Positions 1 through 11,490 of a DNA stretch of 64,000 nt are shown piece after piece. The translations under genes and the position numbers were made by a program. How positions within the stretch are numbered: position 1 is the stretch's first letter; every line of letters starts with the position of its first letter. The DNA is taken from the NCBI GenBank assembly GCA_037127315.1, contig JBBBDQ010001616.1, forward strand, positions 1,033,001 through 1,097,000, read 5' to 3'. The notes below the pieces were generated by a model. It was not told the DNA's origin and did not search any database. It saw nothing but the letters and a program-made list of their open reading frames with translations. This stretch comes from Ascarosepion bandense (lineage: Eukaryota > Mollusca > Cephalopoda > Sepiida > Sepiidae).

Positions 1-885
1 CCTACAGGCAGGGAAAAACCAGGGAGCGAATGGGGTTTAGGGTGGAACTTCCTGGCTGGGATGAAAGGATCGATGCCAGCTTTCACAATGGAGGAGACCT
101 CAGAAGCTCGGGGAGTCTAAACACTTTTTTCCAAGGTACGTTACACTGAAAATCTCGTAGTGTCTCCCAGTACGCCCTTTCATAGCAGTAAAATATTCTG
201 CTGGTCGGAGGTTTCCGGAAAGAGGAGTGCATTGAAATACTAACAGAAACCACAGCGGGATCAGAGTTGCCAAGAGGGCAAAGCCGCCTCGCATGGTAGG
301 AGTCACGGATAAAAATGAAGAAGAGATCTAGCAGAGAGTCTTGTCTATCACGCATACTGGGGAAGCGTGTGGAGAATCCACCACTTGCGTGAGAGACTGG
401 GTGATTGCAAAGTTCAGAGTGTAAGTGCCAGAAGAATTAGTAACGGAGTTTTCCAGCCAATTTGCATGGTAGACATTGAAGTCACCAAACACAATTATGT
501 TGGCAAACGGGTGAGAGGCGATGATCTTATCTATTGTATCAGATATACTGTCCAGCAAGGAAAAGTCGGGAGAAGAAGGGTAGTGATAGATAAAGAAAAG
601 ATAGCTAACTGAGTTTAGTAGAGCGAGACGGAGGCATATGTTTGGAAGTTCAGGAGATTCAAGAGAAACCTCCCTAACCAGAGGGAAATATTTGCTGACA
701 TAGACTCCAAGGCTGTGCATATGAACGCTGGAGTCTTTCTTGAAGAGGGGAAGATAATCTGGGATAGAGAAATCAGAGGAGAGGATTGAGGGGTTCAGGC
801 TAGTTTCACGGAGAGTTAGGATGTCGGTTTTTTTGTGGGAAAAAGATTACATACTGCAAAAGTTGGTAAGAATACCTTGGATCTT
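1..885 (-). pseudogene. Non-LTR retrotransposon endonuclease-domain fragment (decayed, runs off left edge)
   Basis: On the minus strand, frames between about 885 and 1 read as the apurinic-like (EEP) endonuclease of a jockey/CR1-type LINE. The clearest stretch (about 720-328) contains IIVFGDFNVYHANWL, matching the family's GDFN..H..W signature. Upstream in frame it reads DILTLRETSLNP. A frameshift near 340 leads to PLGNSDPAVVSV, which corresponds to the conserved SDH motif with His replaced by Pro. A further frameshift gives FHPKPHSLPGFSLP, resembling the linker before the reverse transcriptase. The reaction in intact relatives is nicking of target DNA to prime reverse transcription. This copy has at least two frameshifts and a lost catalytic His, so it is dead. 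The RT part would lie to the left of the window. Confidence 0.75.
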
Positions 886-958
886 AGTGAGGGAAAAGCT
901 GAGAGGTTTATTTGGTTTTTCTGAGACTGGTTTTCCATTGTATTTGTTGTTGTGAGTA

Positions 959-961
<3 letters not shown>

Positions 962-1006
<45 letters not shown>

Positions 1007-1578
1007 TCAATCTGTGAGTCTGTGTGTGACTGTAACCTATGCACACCTACATTTTTTAAGCTACGCCATTCAAACTTTCTAGGGACACATATCTACAGGG
1101 AAGCCAGGTCGACACATACTTTTTGAATTTAAGTTCATCAATTTTTCCTTTTGCACTTTTTGGCCAATGGAACCGATTGTTTACATTTGCTCCGTAAAAC
1201 ATTTAAGATCTAAGATTGTTGCTGAATTACGTCACAGAAATCAAATCACACGTGTCAAACGCGACTAAAATAATTTTTTATTAAAAAATAATTATTCCGA
1301 CGTTTTAAAAATTCATTTGGTCAACAAAAAAATCTGAATATTTTCCCCGTTATTGTGAAACAAAAGAAATATTTTTAAAAAAGTGTTTTTTGTAAAACAA
1401 AAACAAAATATGTAAAAAAAAAGTGCCAATGGTTAATTTAATTATTTAAGTTTTTTTTTTTTTCAGATAAAAATATTTCAGACCCATATGTAAAATAAAA
1501 TACATCTACTCCTCTCATTGGCATCTTCTCTTACTACTAAAATGTCCTGAGTTGCACGGGCAACGCCGGGCTATGATG

Positions 1579-1582
<4 letters not shown>
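962..1582 (+). mobile_element. Helitron-like non-autonomous element, family 2, copy a
   Basis: It begins in a (TA)n tract (962-1002), followed by a body (GTCAATCTGTGAGTCTGTG onward) repeated closely in the next unit. The 3' end has a short GC-rich hairpin (CGGGCAACGCCGGGC, 1558-1571) about 8 bp before CTAA (1579-1582), with T as the next base. A subterminal hairpin followed by CTRR is the Helitron 3' signature. No clear 5' TC end was found, so the left boundary is uncertain and the copy may be 5'-truncated. It has no coding capacity. Confidence 0.55.
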
Positions 1583-1615
<33 letters not shown>

Positions 1616-2544
1616 CAATCTGTGAGTTTGTGTGTGACTGTTCTCTATGCACGCCTACATTTTTAAGCTACGCCATTCAAACTTTCTAGGGACACATATC
1701 TACAGGGAAGCCAGGTCAACACATACATGTTCAGTTTAAGTTCATCAATTTTCCCTTTTGCACTTTTTGGCCAATAGAGCCAATTGTTTACATTTGCTCC
1801 ATAAAACATTTAAGATCTAAGATGGTTGCTTAATTACGACAAGAAATCAAATCAAATGCGACTAAAATATTTTTTATTAAAAAAAAGAAAAGTACATGAG
1901 CCTTTATAATTAATTTTAATTCCGACGTTTTAAAAAAAAGTGAATATTTTCACCGTAATTTTGAAACAAAAGAAATATTTTTTTAAAAAAGTGTTTTTTC
2001 AAACAAAAAAAATATGTAAAAAAAATGTGCCAATGGTTAATTTAATTAATTAAGTTTTTTTTCAGATCGAATACTTTGTATTTCAGAAAATATAATTTAA
2101 AAAAATAAAGCTTTTTTTCGCTAAACATTTCATGCAAGAAATCAACTCTCTGTAATTCGTGTGGCATTAATTTAAAATTTTCCTCTAAAATTAAATGTCT
2201 ACATTTTTTAATATTCTTCGAAAATTTCTGAACTGAGAGCGTAATAGTTTTTATATTTCTAATTTCAGTAAAACAAAATAAATAATTTTTATTTTTATGT
2301 GAAATGCATTTAGTCAACAAAAAATGTAAATATTTCCCCCCGTAATTTTGAAACGAAAACAAACGCAATGTTGTTTACAATGTCACACAAAACATCAAAT
2401 TACGTTTACACAAAACAAAAGAAAATAGATTTAATGGAATTTTTTAACAATTTTGAAACAACAATTTTTTATATAATTATTTTTTATATAACCGAGTTTT
2501 AAAATGTTTTGAGTTGCATGGGCAACGCTGGGCTATGATACTAG
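1583..2544 (+). mobile_element. Helitron-like non-autonomous element, family 2, copy b (directly abuts copy a)
   Basis: Its (TA)n tract (1583-1612) and body repeat copy a in the same order: the segment at 1615-1760 parallels 1005-1150 with few changes, then diverges. It ends in GGGCAACGCTGGGCTATGAT and CTAG (2541-2544) followed by T. Copy a ends exactly where this one begins, so the two are head to tail. The minus-strand open frame at 2042-2368 is AT-rich noise. Confidence 0.55.
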
Positions 2545-2545
2545 T

Positions 2546-3006
2546 TTTTTTATAAGCAGAGGCCTCGAGTAGTAGTAGAAGACGGTCATCAGCTACGACA
2601 TGCGTAGGAAACGAACTGCAGCATAGTGAGGCCTCAGGGTCACTCACCGTAGGAGCTTGAAGAGACACCTATCCATGCGCGTCATGACACTACAAGACCC
2701 CCGATATTATGCAGCTGTTGATCAGAGCAGCCGCTGAAGACGCTACGCTAAAGTTAGGGCTCCTAGCTACCAGTCGGAAGCAGCAACCAGAAAACAGCCA
2801 ACCTGGTGCCCTCAGTATGAAGAGCCATTGCTAGCATCCACCCACATCGTTGCAAAACTCCACTATTGAGGCCTGAGTAGAGAAAAGAAAAATAGTGAGC
2901 CGGTAACCCTTCCCTGAATAGGAAACAAGAGATGAGCCTCTACTCCTGATCAATAGAAGACAGTGGAGCATGAACCGGGCGATAGTAGAGCATATCTACT
3001 CCAATT
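2546..3006 (-). mobile_element. Long variant sharing the 5' head of the SINE-L repeat
   Basis: Read on the minus strand from 3006, it starts ATTGGAGTAGATA and continues through ATCGCCCGGTTCATGCTCCA and the GAGGCTCATCTCTTGTTTCC block. This is the same order as the SINE-L copies at 20.0, 23.2, 47.3, 50.2, 58.4, 61.2 and 62.9 kb. Beyond about 2880 it carries roughly 330 bp of sequence found in none of them, and lacks their LINE-like tail. It shows that head and tail are separable modules. No open frame is convincing. Confidence 0.5.
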
Positions 3007-3218
3007 TAAACAATTAGAAATAAAGTAAAATATAAAATTAATAGTATAATAAAATAGTTTAGAATTATTTTAGAATTAATGAAAAGGTCGGGATAAACTC
3101 GATTCCGAGAATTACCATTCCCGGTATTATAATAGTGACTTGTCTACGAGACAGCTATGGTAATGGGAGAGAAGATATAAACATTAAATAATTACTTAAA
3201 TTCCTTTCCGTTTACTTG

Positions 3219-3290
3219 ACTCCCCGACAGCTACAATCTCCAGGAGTTTAAGTGTAAAGTCAATAGTCATCTCCTATCTTGTTAACTTGC

Positions 3291-3331
<41 letters not shown>

Positions 3332-3895
3332 TTCCTTTCTTCGTCCGCTCTATTCTCATCAGTATTCTCATCCTTCTCTTACCCGCTTCTTGACACTCCC
3401 TGTAACCTGCCAATCTTTCTCATAACTTTCCTCCTATGTAACCCCCTGCACAACAGTGGCAGTATAATGCCTTACTTGGAGGCCATACGATTATAAGAAT
3501 TTAAATGCAAAGTCAATAAGCATCTCCTATCTCACTAATTTGCATCCTCTCTCTCTCTCTCTCTCTCTCATGTTTCTTTCTCTATCCACTCCACTCTCAT
3601 CAGTATTCTTATTTTTCTCTTACCCACTTCCTGACAACCCCTATAGCCTGTTACTCTTTCTCATAACTTTCCTCCTTTGTAAACCCCTTGTACCAGTGGC
3701 AATAGACTGCCTTGCTTGGGACGCTATGATTAGAAAAAAAAACTCATCAGTATTCTCATTCTTCTCTTACCCACTTCCTGACATCCCCTATAACCTGTCC
3801 TTCTTTCTCATAACTTTCCTCCTATGTAACCCCCTGTGCATCAGTGGCAATAGACTGCTTTGATTGGGGCGATGTGATTATAAAAGAAAATTTAT
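3219..3895 (+). mobile_element. Three partial 3' ends of LINE-A (jockey/CR1-like) in tandem
   Basis: Three successive copies of the LINE-A C-terminal/3'UTR segment lie at about 3219-3493, 3503-3740 and 3744-3895. Each ends in a version of CCCCCTGCACAACAGTGGC followed by GCCTTACTTGG and a run toward GATTATAA. The first two contain (CT)n tracts (3294-3328, 3548-3569). The arrangement suggests local duplication or repeated 5'-truncated insertion. They meet an opposite-strand LINE-A copy at about 3945. Confidence 0.65.
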
Positions 3896-3944
3896 GGTTA
3901 AGGGAAAACATGATGAAGGAGTTAAATTCTAAAAGATTCGTGCA

Positions 3945-5365
3945 TTTTTTTTTTTTAATCGTTTTACCACGAGCAAGGCATTCCACTACTACTATTGCGC
4001 AGGGGGTTACATAGGGGCGGTGAAGTGATGAGAAAGGATGGTTAGATATAGGAAATGTCAGAAGGAGGGTGATAGACGAGTAAGGATACCGAGAATGAGG
4101 ATTGGGTAGATGGTGAGAGTGTTGGGAGAATAGATGCAAGTTAGTGGGATAGGAGGTGTCTATTGACCTTACATTTAAACTCCTGGAGATTGTAGCTGTC
4201 GGGGAAGCAGGCATGTAGAAGGGGATTCCACAGGCGGGAAGCGCGAGAAAAGAAGCTGTTGGAGTAGAAATTACGGTTACATCTTATCTGTTTCACTGTA
4301 AAAGGGTGGAACCTAGTTGTTAATTCGTACCTATGCGACACCAATGACCTAAGTTCATCGGAGCAGAAGCCGTGAAAGTACTTACAGAAGAGGCACAGGG
4401 AAGCCACGTCACACCGGTGAGAGAGTGGTTGCAGCCAGTCCGTCAAGTCAGTATCGATCAAGTTACAGATTCTCCATTGTATTTTGTCAAGAAGTCCGAG
4501 GAGAGTAGCAGGGGCACCTGACCAGATGTGGCAGCAGTATCCAATACACGGGCGGATGGTAGATTTATATATGTGCAGGATAGATTCAGACATGAAAAAC
4601 TTCCTGGGCCTGCACAGAAAACAGACTTTCATAGTAGCGGACTTAGCAATGGATTCGAAATAGTCATTCCATTTGAGGTTCACCGAGAGTGTAAGGCCAA
4701 GGAGGCGTAATGTTTTGCTCACAGGGAAGCAAGCCTGTTCCATGCTAATGGGAGGTAGGTGCGATTGTCTATGATGGTTAATTGATAGCAGCTTCGTTTT
4801 GGAAGCATTGAAATTCACGAGCCATTTCTTACCCCAGTCCATTACGGATTAGAGGTCCTTTTCAAGCTCAGCAGCGAAGTTCGCTTTGTCGCCCACACCG
4901 GGTTTTTGATCGAGGCGAGAGTAAATTGTGGTGTCATCGGCGTACATGCCTACTTGGGATCTAATGGCATCTGGGAGATCATTAATGTAGATGAGAAAGA
5001 GCGTGGAACCTAGGATAGAGCCTTGAGGGACGCCCGCGTTCGTATGGTAGTTTTGAGAGGCATGTCCGTTTAATACTACCTTCAATGTGCGGTTAGAGAG
5101 AAATGACTGGATTAGATCAAACAAATGTCCAGTTATACCATAGCTCCGCAGTTTGCATAAAAGGCCAGCATGACAGACTCTGGCGAACGCTTTCGAGATA
5201 TGCAAAGCAACGGTTCGTGCTTCGCCATTCTTGTCGAGAGCCTGGTATATGTACTCTGTAATGGTCGTTAGAACTATCCATGATATGAACATAGACAGAG
5301 GGCAGCCATATCACGTCTGTGAGAAAGTGATTAAACTCGAGATGCCATGTCAGGGCCGATTATAT
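3945..5365 (-). pseudogene. LINE-A (jockey/CR1-like) reverse transcriptase, 5'-truncated, one in-frame stop
   Basis: This is the best-preserved LINE in the window. Minus-strand reading from about 5292 gives RT motifs in order: ALHISKAFARVCHAGLLCKL (the usual catalytic Asp of F-D-R is replaced by Ala), AGVPQGSILGSTLFLIYIND, and the catalytic box MYADDTTIY. A stop at about 4845 separates this from a 233-codon C-terminal frame (4842-4141) with LRLLGLTLSVNLKWNDY, IYKSTIRPCIGYCCHIW and a C-terminus ending VNRHLLSH. A 3'UTR and an oligo-A tail (T run 3945-3956) follow. The endonuclease half is missing. The function in intact relatives is target-primed reverse transcription. The ISKAFARV change and the stop make this copy non-functional. 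Confidence 0.85.
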
Positions 5366-5596
5366 TGCAGATCCTTTTTTAGATTTTGTCTTACTAGAGA
5401 TATATTGTTTAAAAAATGAAACTTATTTAAAACCTGTATTTCAAATATCAGAGCAAGACATATTTTTTTAATATTTTGAATATTTAGTTCTAATATGCAT
5501 ATGGAACAAAACTCAGAAGGCTAAAGTTCGTCATATTATTCGGTTTGGCATGTTGACCCCTGTTTCGTTGTTCCTGTCACATCATAAATGTGCACA
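5366..5596. other. AT-rich spacer, no feature seen
   Basis: About 230 bp between the truncated LINE and the Helitron. No open frame, repeat match or regulatory motif stands out. Confidence 0.4.
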
Positions 5597-6306
5597 TCTA
5601 AACTTATTTATAAATGGAACTTTGTCTCTGTGTGTGTCTGTGTGTGTCCGTTACCTATAGACTCCGAAACGGCAGAACCGATTTTGTTGAAAATTTACTA
5701 AGTTATGCTATAAGCGTGTGCGAGTGTTCTTAGTTAGATTTTGTGTCGAGGTACCCCCGATAAATATCGAAAATCGAAAAAATCGGGTTTTAGAAGGGGT
5801 GGGTGGTCGGATTTTATTCAAATTTGATACACTCATAGACAAAAACATAAGAAACGATATTCAGCAGTTTCAAGGTTGCAATTTTTACAATAGTGCAAAA
5901 AATCGATAATATATATAAAGCAAGATGTTTGTGTGTGTGTCTGTTTATCTGCCTGTATGTCTGTATTTTTTTTCAGCCCTTTTATTTTAGATTTTGCTTC
6001 TGGCTTGGCTCTAAGTAGGTATAATTGTAGTTCTTAGTCTCAGCCATGATACCATTTACTCAGAGGACTTATTTAGCCTTCAAAATTCAGTTTACGACGA
6101 AAAAAACTAATTTGATATCGATAGCAGGAAATCAAAATTTGACTTACATCCATTCATTTTTCTTTCAGTCTATGGTTTCGCTTTAACTGCAAACAGCTAT
6201 TACTTTTTAGTCTTTCGTGCCAACGTCCAAAGAGTCTGAGCTCCAGGACCATGGCTTAGTTTTAAAGCTTTCATTACACCCGAGCAACGCCGGGCTATAT
6301 TGCTAG
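5597..6306 (+). mobile_element. Non-autonomous Helitron, family 1, copy 1 (complete)
   Basis: The element begins TCTAAACTTATTTATAAATG, preceded by A, and ends with an imperfect hairpin CCCGAGCAACGCCGGG (6279-6294), then TATATTG and CTAG (6303-6306), followed by T. The 5'-TC, subterminal hairpin, CTAG-3' and insertion between A and T with no target duplication are the defining Helitron features. About 710 bp with no Rep/Hel coding sequence, so it depends on an autonomous partner. Three more copies with the same ends lie at 24831-25566, 44221-44788 (minus) and 53227-53738. Confidence 0.85.
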
Positions 6307-6599
6307 TAATAATTATATCAACCAGAGAAAGTTTATTATAGGATGGGGCAGGGCCGTAACAGATGCTAAAAAAACATCGGACCCGGATTTATTAGTTGAC
6401 AATGTGATGATGTCATCAGTGTCATCCTTTTGCAGAAACTATGATTTTTGCTGATTTTTTTGGCTATTCCAATGGAAACTAGGCACAGAACGTGAAAGAA
6501 AGCAGGAAATCGGGTTCGGACTTTCTGAGTATAACCAGTCTTTTGTCCCAAAATTAATAAACAGATTTTTACTGCGTTCATTCGGATGTTGTCTTCGTT

Positions 6600-6630
<31 letters not shown>

Positions 6631-7225
6631 GTGAATTGTTTAGTTTGATTTCTGACGAAGATATTTTTCCTTGACCGGATTTTCACTATGATTGCACGGA
6701 TCGGCCCGGACCCGTGCCCGGTGTGCCCGGTAATCAGATACGGCCATGGGATGGGGTGTAGTGAAATTGGGGCAAGAAGACTGTAGTTGACCGGTCTTTT
6801 AAGACGGAAATCAATCGGATCCTAGAAAATGACGTTATTTTGTTGTCGATCACGTTGTGGAAGAGTGGTTAACAAAATAGGGTCGATGAAGCTATCCGCA
6901 CAAATATATTTTTTCTTTGTTTTTTTTTTAATTGTACATCGCTTTTTTTTTTTTAAATTGAAAAAATCTCAGTGATAACCTTCTTATAAAATTCAGGTGT
7001 GCTTATCTTGTAAACGACAGGATTACTTCCCTTGACACTGTGTGAAGATTTTCCACTCTGCCAAAGGCAAAGCTGATCTTAGACACTTTGCAAATGCGAT
7101 TATTTTTTTGCAAGACTGGATGGCTAAATAGATTACTTCTTCGGCTGTGAAATTAAGACAAATCCGCCATCTCTTCCATCGTTAAGGCTTGTAAAAACAA
7201 TGTGCTTTTCTGCTGTTCATTTGGT

Positions 7226-7278
<53 letters not shown>

Positions 7279-7655
7279 CGTGCGCTCGCGCGTGAGTGTG
7301 CATGTGTGTGCGTGTGATTCTTGTTTGTTTTAGCTTTTAGCTTTTCGTGTTTGTTTTTTTTTTCTTTTTCAATTGAGTGTATTCATTTATATATTATAGT
7401 AGGTACCTAAAAAATCGTTAAAAAACAGCATTAAACAGCATGGGATGAATGAAAAAGACCCCAAACTTAATAAAACAAACATTTTCCATCAAAATGTTTA
7501 TATTTTTATTTTGAGGAAAGAGCAAAGTAATTTTTAATTATTTTTTAAAATTTTTTAATCCCTTCTAACATTTTCGAATTTTTGTCAAAATGTTTTTTTT
7601 TTATTTGAGTTAGCGTTTAAACAAACGTTACGACTGTTTTACAATGGAAAACGTA
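6307..7655. other. Non-coding AT-rich stretch with microsatellites
   Basis: Holds a (TTTC)n run (6601-6628), a (GT)n tract with GC-rich flank (7233-7280) and poly-T runs. The minus-strand frame at 6366-6686 crosses the TTTC repeat as KKERKKERKK and looks spurious. No gene is supported. Confidence 0.5.
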
Positions 7656-8072
7656 ATGATTTATAGTGGGTATCTTATCTATTCTTTTTCCGTTAGCAGT
7701 GGGAGTCCGTTCTAGTGAAGGGAAGTTGTAAATTGTTGCAGGTTAACGGAATTTGGCCTTGTGGTAGATAGCCCACTATAAGTCATAAAATGATTATAAA
7801 ATTGAGTTGAAAATAACATTAATATATACACATTTCAATTAATGTTTTTACAATTAAAATAATACTTGAATATAAGTCCAACGTTCATGGCAAATAATGA
7901 GCTGAAAAGATATAAAAGGCTTAGGAATGTGGGAAGCGGAGGTACGTGAGGAATGTCTTTGAAGTAGTCGCTCCTGAAGTCATTAAGTACTTTTGAGACA
8001 GTGGAAAAGGTAAAGAGGCAAGCATAGTAGCCGCTCGACTTAATTCAAGGGGAAACGCCGGTTACTCTCGCC

Positions 8073-8109
<37 letters not shown>

Positions 8110-8405
8110 GCTGGGGTCTTGTCTGTATCCGCTTTTTATATCTGCTTTTTGGATCAAAACAGCTCGTTTTTGGATTTCATACTTGTATTTGATTCTGGGC
8201 TTCCCATTGGCTGGTAAATAAAATTCGCATAGGCTCGCGAAATGGAAATTTGATATTTGATTAATTTTTATTTTTCAACCGGAACATCTGCGCGAACTTG
8301 GATGCGCACAGACGAGTTTTGGTCATTTGCTTTCTGGTCGTTATAGATCAAACATCCGGTCCCTGGCTTTTGCTCGGTCGGTATCACCACAGATTGCATC
8401 ACGCA
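7656..8405 (+). repeat. Copy 1 of a ~740-bp direct repeat (possible LTR)
   Basis: The segment matches 9605-10345 over its whole length with indels. Shared landmarks are GATAGCCCACTATAAGTCAT, GGGCTTCCCATTGGC, CTTTTTATATCT and TTTGGTCATTTGCTTT. It contains a TATA-like stretch, an ATTGG (inverted CCAAT) box and AATAAA, as LTR promoters often do. A short inverted repeat brackets its start (7659-7676 against 7763-7782). It also has a (CTGT)n expansion at 8069-8110 not seen in copy 2. No clear TG/CA ends or target duplication were found, so LTR identity is inference. Confidence 0.45.
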
Positions 8406-9000
8406 CTTTTTTCGGTGACAAACACATTGATTTTGAAATTCTCGCAAAAATCAAATAACTGTCGGATTTTAGTGAAACTTTCAGTACTCATTCACAAATG
8501 AATGAAATTGTTTTAAAATTATTATCTTTTTTAAATCTTTGTAAAAACATATTTTTTAACTCTGTTACTCCCCTCCACGTAAATCCATGAAATTTCAGTT
8601 GGATGCAATGTAGTTTGTATTAGTTAAACGCAGGACTCATTGAGGATATAAATCATCTATTTTTTTTTATTTTAAATTTAACAACACTATCCGAAAATCT
8701 GCTCCGAAGAGTAAAATAAAAAATGCAATAAAACTCTGATAAATTTAATTTGATAAGCTTTTAATTGCTGAAATAAATAATAATAATTAAGGACATTATC
8801 GTCTAAAGAAAAAAAATTCGATTACTAATAAAATTTTAAAAGAATTTTTTTCATTTTTTTATTATAATTTTATTGTGCATTTGATGTTATTTTTTGTATG
8901 GTAATTTCTACGTGCAAAATAAAAGATTAGAGTTTCCTCCCTTACCTAAAAAGAAATGAGGACAATTTTGTTACTTATGAACGCCTTTTTTTTTAATCCC
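8406..9000 (+). repeat. Dispersed AT-rich repeat (repeat E), copy 1
   Basis: Read forward, this stretch resembles the reverse complement of about 21460-21850. Shared features include the order GAAAATCTGCTC, AATGCAATAAAACT and TTAAGGACATTAT, plus a GGATTTTAGTGAAACTTTCAG block. It has no coding capacity and an unknown class. It may be part of the same larger element as the flanking 740-bp repeats. Confidence 0.4.
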
Positions 9001-9604
9001 TAATCCTGTCAACACCGTCTTGATTTACTACGCGTACAGGTCAAATAGTTCAAATTTGTGATTAAAAAATATTTTTATGCTAAATTTTACGCTATAAATA
9101 AGTGATATTTGTGTAGATCAGATTAATTTAACATAAAATTTGCTAATTTTCCAAAAATAATGTGTCACAGTTGTATATTTTATTTTGAAAGATTTTTAAA
9201 ACCGAGAATTAACTTTTGTTTACAAAAATGTGTTGATTACTCAAAACTCGCGGAAAATTCAAAAATTGAAAAATATCTCAAACTTTTATATTCACATAAA
9301 TATAATTTCTGTTTGAAATAAACCAGAGTATTTTGCTTACTGGAAATAGTGAATTTAATAAATTAGCTTTCAATTAAATCTAAAGTAAGTTTCAAGAATT
9401 TTTTTCCTTTGTAAAAATTCAGTTTAAAAGTAACTATACTGTTTTTTTTGTTTGTTTGTTTTTTCCCGATTTACCGAAGGTACCTAAATTATAGAGTACC
9501 TCCGGAAAACATCAAGCCACTTAATATTAACGTAAAAATAGCCTCACTCTGGCCTTGGCGCATTAGATCTTTCAAATTAGGACATTGGAGAATTAGTACG
9601 CATA
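9001..9604. other. AT-rich sequence, no gene seen
   Basis: About 600 bp of low-complexity AT-rich DNA between repeat E and the second 740-bp repeat. Only short chance frames occur. Confidence 0.4.
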
Positions 9605-10345
9605 CAGTGGGTTATCCATTCTTTTCCAGTTTATAGTGGGGAGTCCGTTCTATTGAAGGGTAGTATTATGTTGTTGCAGATTAACGGAATTTGGCCTCGT
9701 TGTAGATAGCCCACTATAAGTCATAAAATGATTATAAATCAAGAAAAGCAGGTTGAGTTGAAAAATAACATTTTATATATACACATATCAATTAAGGTTT
9801 TTACAATTAAAGTAATACTTGAAGTATAGGTCCAACGGACGTTAAAATGTTCATGGCAATAAAATGCTGAAAAGAGAATTAATGCTTTGGAATGTGGGAG
9901 CGATGTAAGTAAGGAATGTCTTTGATGTAGCGCTCCTTAGGTCAGCAAGTAGTTTTGAGACAGAGAAGAAATAAAGGAGAGGTGAAGGCGACGAGCATAA
10001 TAAGCCACTAGACTTGGTCAAGGGAGATACTAATTACACTCGTCTCTCTCGAGTCTGTCTTTCTGTCTGCCGATGCTTTCTGTATCGGCTTTTTATATCT
10101 TCTTTTAGGATCGCAGCAGATCATTTGGGGATTCACACTTGTCTTTGATTCGGGGCTTCCCATTGGCCGATAAATAAAATTCCCGTAGGTTCGCGAACTG
10201 GAAATATTTAATTTTTAGTTTTCAAACGGAACATCTGCACTAAGCCGGCGGTGCACCGACGACTTTTGGTCATTTGCTTTTTTGTCGTGAGCGTGCAAAC
10301 ATCCGGTCTGTCGCAATGCTCGGTCGATATCACGACACGCATTAC
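9605..10345 (+). repeat. Copy 2 of the ~740-bp direct repeat (possible LTR)
   Basis: Same order of landmarks as 7656-8405, including GATAGCCCACTATAAGTCAT, CTTTTTATATCT, the ATTGG box with AATAAA, and GGTCATTTGCTTTT. It starts about 1.95 kb downstream of copy 1 in the same orientation. The (CTGT)n expansion is nearly absent here (CTGTCTTTCTGTCTG). The two copies have diverged enough that any LTR pair would be old. Confidence 0.45.
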
Positions 10346-10484
10346 AAAAAAATATCGCAATGTCTTCTTTTCGAGACCGGCATCATCTACTTCACTGCGT
10401 TATCCCAGCGAATTTTGCATTTGGAAAAGCCAACGTTCGCAGGGAATCATTTTGTGACATTAGGTGGGAGAACCGCAGGCAAAT

Positions 10485-11178
10485 TGTACGTGATGCCCTG
10501 TATTTAATAAAATGTACGTGATGCCCGGTATTCAATAAAATGTACGTGAAGCCCTGTATTTAAAAAAATGTACATAATGCCCTGCAATTAATATGTGCGT
10601 GATGTCCTGTATTTAATAAAATGAACATGATGCCCTGTATTCAATAAAATCGCTGTGATGTCCTGTATTCAATACATTCTACGTAATGCCCTGTATTTAA
10701 TAAAATGTACATAATGCCCCGTATTTAATAAAATGTACATGAAGCCCTGTATTTATTAAAATGTGCATGATGTCTTGTATTTAATTATATGTAGGCGGTG
10801 CCCTGTATTTAATAAAATGTAGATGATGCGCTGTATATAATAAAATGTACATAATGCCCCGTATTGAATAAAATGTACATGATGCCCTGTATTTAATCAA
10901 ATGTACATGATGCCTGTATTTAATAATATGTACATGATGCCTTGTATTTAATAAAATGTACATGATGCCCTGATTCAATAAAATCTACGTGATGTCCTGT
11001 ATTTAATAAATTTATGTGATGCCCTGTATTTAATAAAATGAACATGATGTCCTGTATTTAATAAAATTTACATGATGTCCTGTATTTAATAATATGTACG
11101 TAATGCCCTATATTTAATAAAATGTACATCATGCCATGTATTCAATAAATTCTACGTGATGCCCTCTATTTAATAAAA
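10485..11178. repeat. 28-bp minisatellite array
   Basis: Roughly 24 tandem copies of a unit like TGTACATGATGCCCTGTATT plus TAATAAAA (about 28 bp). The units vary mainly at the second to sixth positions (TACGTG, TACATA, TACATG) and at TATTTAAT/TATTCAAT. The frame at 10781-10978 on the minus strand is just the repeat translated. Confidence 0.85.
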
Positions 11179-11490
11179 CAAAAAAGAAAATCCTTTAAAA
11201 TCTCAAGGAGAACGTCATGATTGAACGAAGTGATTGATTGATTAATTTTGTTTAGCTGAATGCCATCCTCCACAGATTATTTAAAGACGAAATCTCAATA
11301 TTTTTGCCATAATGTTATTGCTTCAGTTCCAGATAAAATGCATTGTTGGTAAAATTGCTTCATAAATATATTGTTGGTCATTTTGCTATAAAATGTATTG
11401 TTGGTATTTCTGATTAGTATGCAATAAAAAAGGTTCCTACCATTAAATTCATTTGTAATAATCTTTTGAATTTGCCGGAAAACATTTTGA
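11179..11490. other. Short non-coding spacer between tandem arrays
   Basis: About 310 bp with a loose triplicate of ATTGTTGGT motifs (11343, 11371, 11398) and otherwise no recognisable content. Confidence 0.4.
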
